Shown: positions 5,591 to 6,488 of the stretch, in pieces
Layout of the letters: the number at the start of each line of letters is the position of its first letter
How positions within the stretch are numbered: the stretch's first letter is position 1
DNA from: Bacteroidales bacterium Bact_23
GTDB taxonomy: Bacteria; Bacteroidota; Bacteroidia; Bacteroidales; Lentimicrobiaceae
DNA length: 6,488 nt
Direction: 5' to 3'
NCBI GenBank assembly: GCA_001603685.1
Contig: LUZO01000014.1
Location: forward strand, 1-6,488
Notes under the pieces: generated by a model
Told to the model about the DNA's origin: nothing
What the model saw: only the letters and a program-made list of their open reading frames with translations
Database searches by the model: none
Program-made: the position numbers and the translations under genes

Positions 5591-6358
5591 TCATTCCCCA
5601 AACACAATCTTCCCCCTGAATGCAGTAATATCTCTGCTAAGGTTGTGTCCTTCAAAGTGGTAGCCATGATTACCATCGCTGCTGCGGATTAGTCTGATCT
5701 TTTCACCGGGTCTGATTTCCTTGATAAAATTGGCGGAGACCGCTTTGGGATACATTTTTTCGTGGAATTCGGGCGGGAAACTGTCCATCATCCAATCGAA
5801 ATAGCGGGTGGTAGTTACATGGCGGTTGATATCCAGATCGAAATAAGAGACACCGATTTCCGAAACCGCTTCTCCGGTAACGGGTCCAAGCTTTTCGGGC
5901 CTGGCCGTCAGGGCGTGGTGCTCTTTCAGGCGGGTAAATGAGGCGGGGATGTCAGGCTCCATCAGCCGGCTACGCTTGGCTTTCATATCTACGGTAAGCC
6001 ACCCTGAAGTGGCTCTTGCAAGGCGGTTACCCATTTCGTCCGAAACAATGAAGTCCCTGATATACAACAGTCTGTCAATATCTTTGGGCCAGGTTTCAAC
6101 GCTGCCGCCCTGTTTCCAGAAAAGGGGCCTGTCGATTTCAACGGAGAAACGGCTCAAAACCCAGAAAAGATCCTGCGACTCAAGCTCGGAGAAGCCGAAC
6201 CCCAGCTCATCGGCCGAACGGATGGACGACTGAATAAGCATATTGATAAGCGCACTCAGCCTGAGCCGGCCATACATATCGGTATCGGCTGAGGTAACGG
6301 TAAACGGCATTTTGAGGATAAGGCCGGGAGCAGAAATGGAAGCGTTTTCTCTGGTCAT
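5591..6358 (-). CDS. acyl-ACP thioesterase (FAT-type, double hotdog)
   Basis: The 255-residue protein resembles bacterial relatives of plant FatA/FatB acyl-ACP thioesterases (PF01643). These hydrolyse acyl-ACP to free fatty acid and ACP in the cytoplasm, ending or diverting fatty-acid synthesis. The first hotdog domain spans about residues 15-135 and carries the DTDMYGRLRLSALINMLIQ segment (25-43), the WVLSRF core (66-71) and SGWLTVDM (118-125). The second hotdog has the active-site motif FDLDINRH (173-180) with D176, N178 and H180, then NFIKEIRPGE (210-219) with E214, equivalent to the proposed catalytic glutamate. The family usually reads HVNN after the catalytic His, whereas this protein has HVTT (180-183). 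Length is within a few residues of the roughly 245-250 usual in Bacteroidetes. The ATG at 6356-6358 includes the first beta strand, which a start at Met17 would cut. No neighbouring fatty-acid gene is visible. Confidence 0.9.
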   Translation of the reverse strand: MTRENASISAPGLILKMPFTVTSADTDMYGRLRLSALINMLIQSSIRSADELGFGFSELESQDLFWVLSRFSVEIDRPLFWKQGGSVETWPKDIDRLLYIRDFIVSDEMGNRLARATSGWLTVDMKAKRSRLMEPDIPASFTRLKEHHALTARPEKLGPVTGEAVSEIGVSYFDLDINRHVTTTRYFDWMMDSFPPEFHEKMYPKAVSANFIKEIRPGEKIRLIRSSDGNHGYHFEGHNLSRDITAFRGKIVFGE

Positions 6359-6392
6359 AATCAGCGGGATATTACTCGGAGGAATTGAGATG

Positions 6393-6400
6393 CAATATTA
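6393..6400 (-). promoter_or_regulatory. possible -7 element of the thioesterase gene
   Basis: On the minus strand TAATATTG differs from TAnnTTTG at one base and ends 34 bases before the ATG. At the expected -33 position the sequence is inside the G/C-rich end of the heptad array and gives no TTTG. The assignment is weak, and the true promoter could lie further upstream, beyond the array and the window edge. Confidence 0.25.
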
Positions 6401-6413
6401 GGTATTTTATGTG

Positions 6414-6488
6414 GAGGCCGGAGGCCGGAGGTAAGAGGTAAGAAGTATGAATGGATTAATGAATAATGAACAATGAATAATGAACAAT
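6414..6488. repeat. degenerate 7-base tandem repeat array, continues past the window
   Basis: The last 75 bases fall into consecutive 7-base units in one register. From 6414 the units are GAGGCCG twice, GAGGTAA twice, GAAGTAT, GAATGGA, TTAATGA, ATAATGA, ACAATGA, ATAATGA and a partial ACAAT at the edge. The unit sequence drifts from G/C-rich to A/T-rich without breaking the period, and the last part is also a perfect 14-base repeat (ATAATGA plus ACAATGA). The array sits 55 bases upstream of the thioesterase start. No coding function is apparent, because stop codons recur on the plus strand. Heptameric intergenic arrays of similar composition are, to my recollection, scattered in bacterial genomes including Bacteroidota; their role is not known. 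Confidence 0.85.

Noticed and set aside
3260..6358. A co-functional gene cluster or novel system linking the peptidase, LOG protein, tRNA and thioesterase
   Set aside because: The genes have separate promoters, terminators or opposing orientations, and belong to unrelated known families. Nothing in the sequence ties them into one system.
6414..6488. CRISPR array or coding repeat
   Set aside because: The periodic units are 7 bases with no spacers, far too short for CRISPR. A plus-strand reading meets stop codons, and 7 is not a multiple of 3.

Overview
The window looks like ordinary chromosomal DNA from a member of the Bacteroidota (Bacteroidetes). The main evidence is promoter style. Exact or near-exact matches to the Bacteroidetes sigma-ABfr -7 element (TAnnTTTG) lie upstream of ansA, tatD, the glycosyltransferase gene, the M64 peptidase gene and the tRNA. 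Two of them have a TTTG -33 element at 20-21 bases. None of the checked starts has a clear Shine-Dalgarno sequence, and the tRNA does not encode its CCA end. Gene content also fits: an M64 peptidase, a GT9 glycosyltransferase and a FAT-type acyl-ACP thioesterase. I cannot name a genus.

Layout, left to right. Bases 1-189 hold no gene, only A/T-rich sequence with two small inverted repeats. On the minus strand, ansA (cytoplasmic type I L-asparaginase, 190-1215) follows tatD (metal-dependent hydrolase, 1379-2167) but has its own promoter. An 85-base divergent promoter region separates tatD from a plus-strand GT9 glycosyltransferase (2253-3257). That gene converges, with a 2-base gap, on a minus-strand LOG/TIGR00730-family gene (3260-3871). 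Next on the minus strand is a secreted M64-family metallopeptidase. Its start is best placed at 5252 rather than at an upstream TTG. A monocistronic plus-strand tRNA-Arg(CCU) with a clear promoter and intrinsic terminator occupies 5337-5487. A minus-strand acyl-ACP thioesterase gene (5591-6358) ends the coding part. The right edge (6414-6488) is a degenerate array in strict 7-base register that runs off the window.

The genes do not form one pathway. They are separately transcribed functions: asparagine catabolism, a TatD-type hydrolase, cell-surface glycan assembly, nucleotide metabolism, a secreted protease, decoding of AGG codons and fatty-acid release. I found no defence system, mobile element, CRISPR array or evident novel system. 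The points most worth a second look are the heptad array, the probably leaderless tatD transcript, the M64 start correction and the tRNA-Arg acceptor stem.
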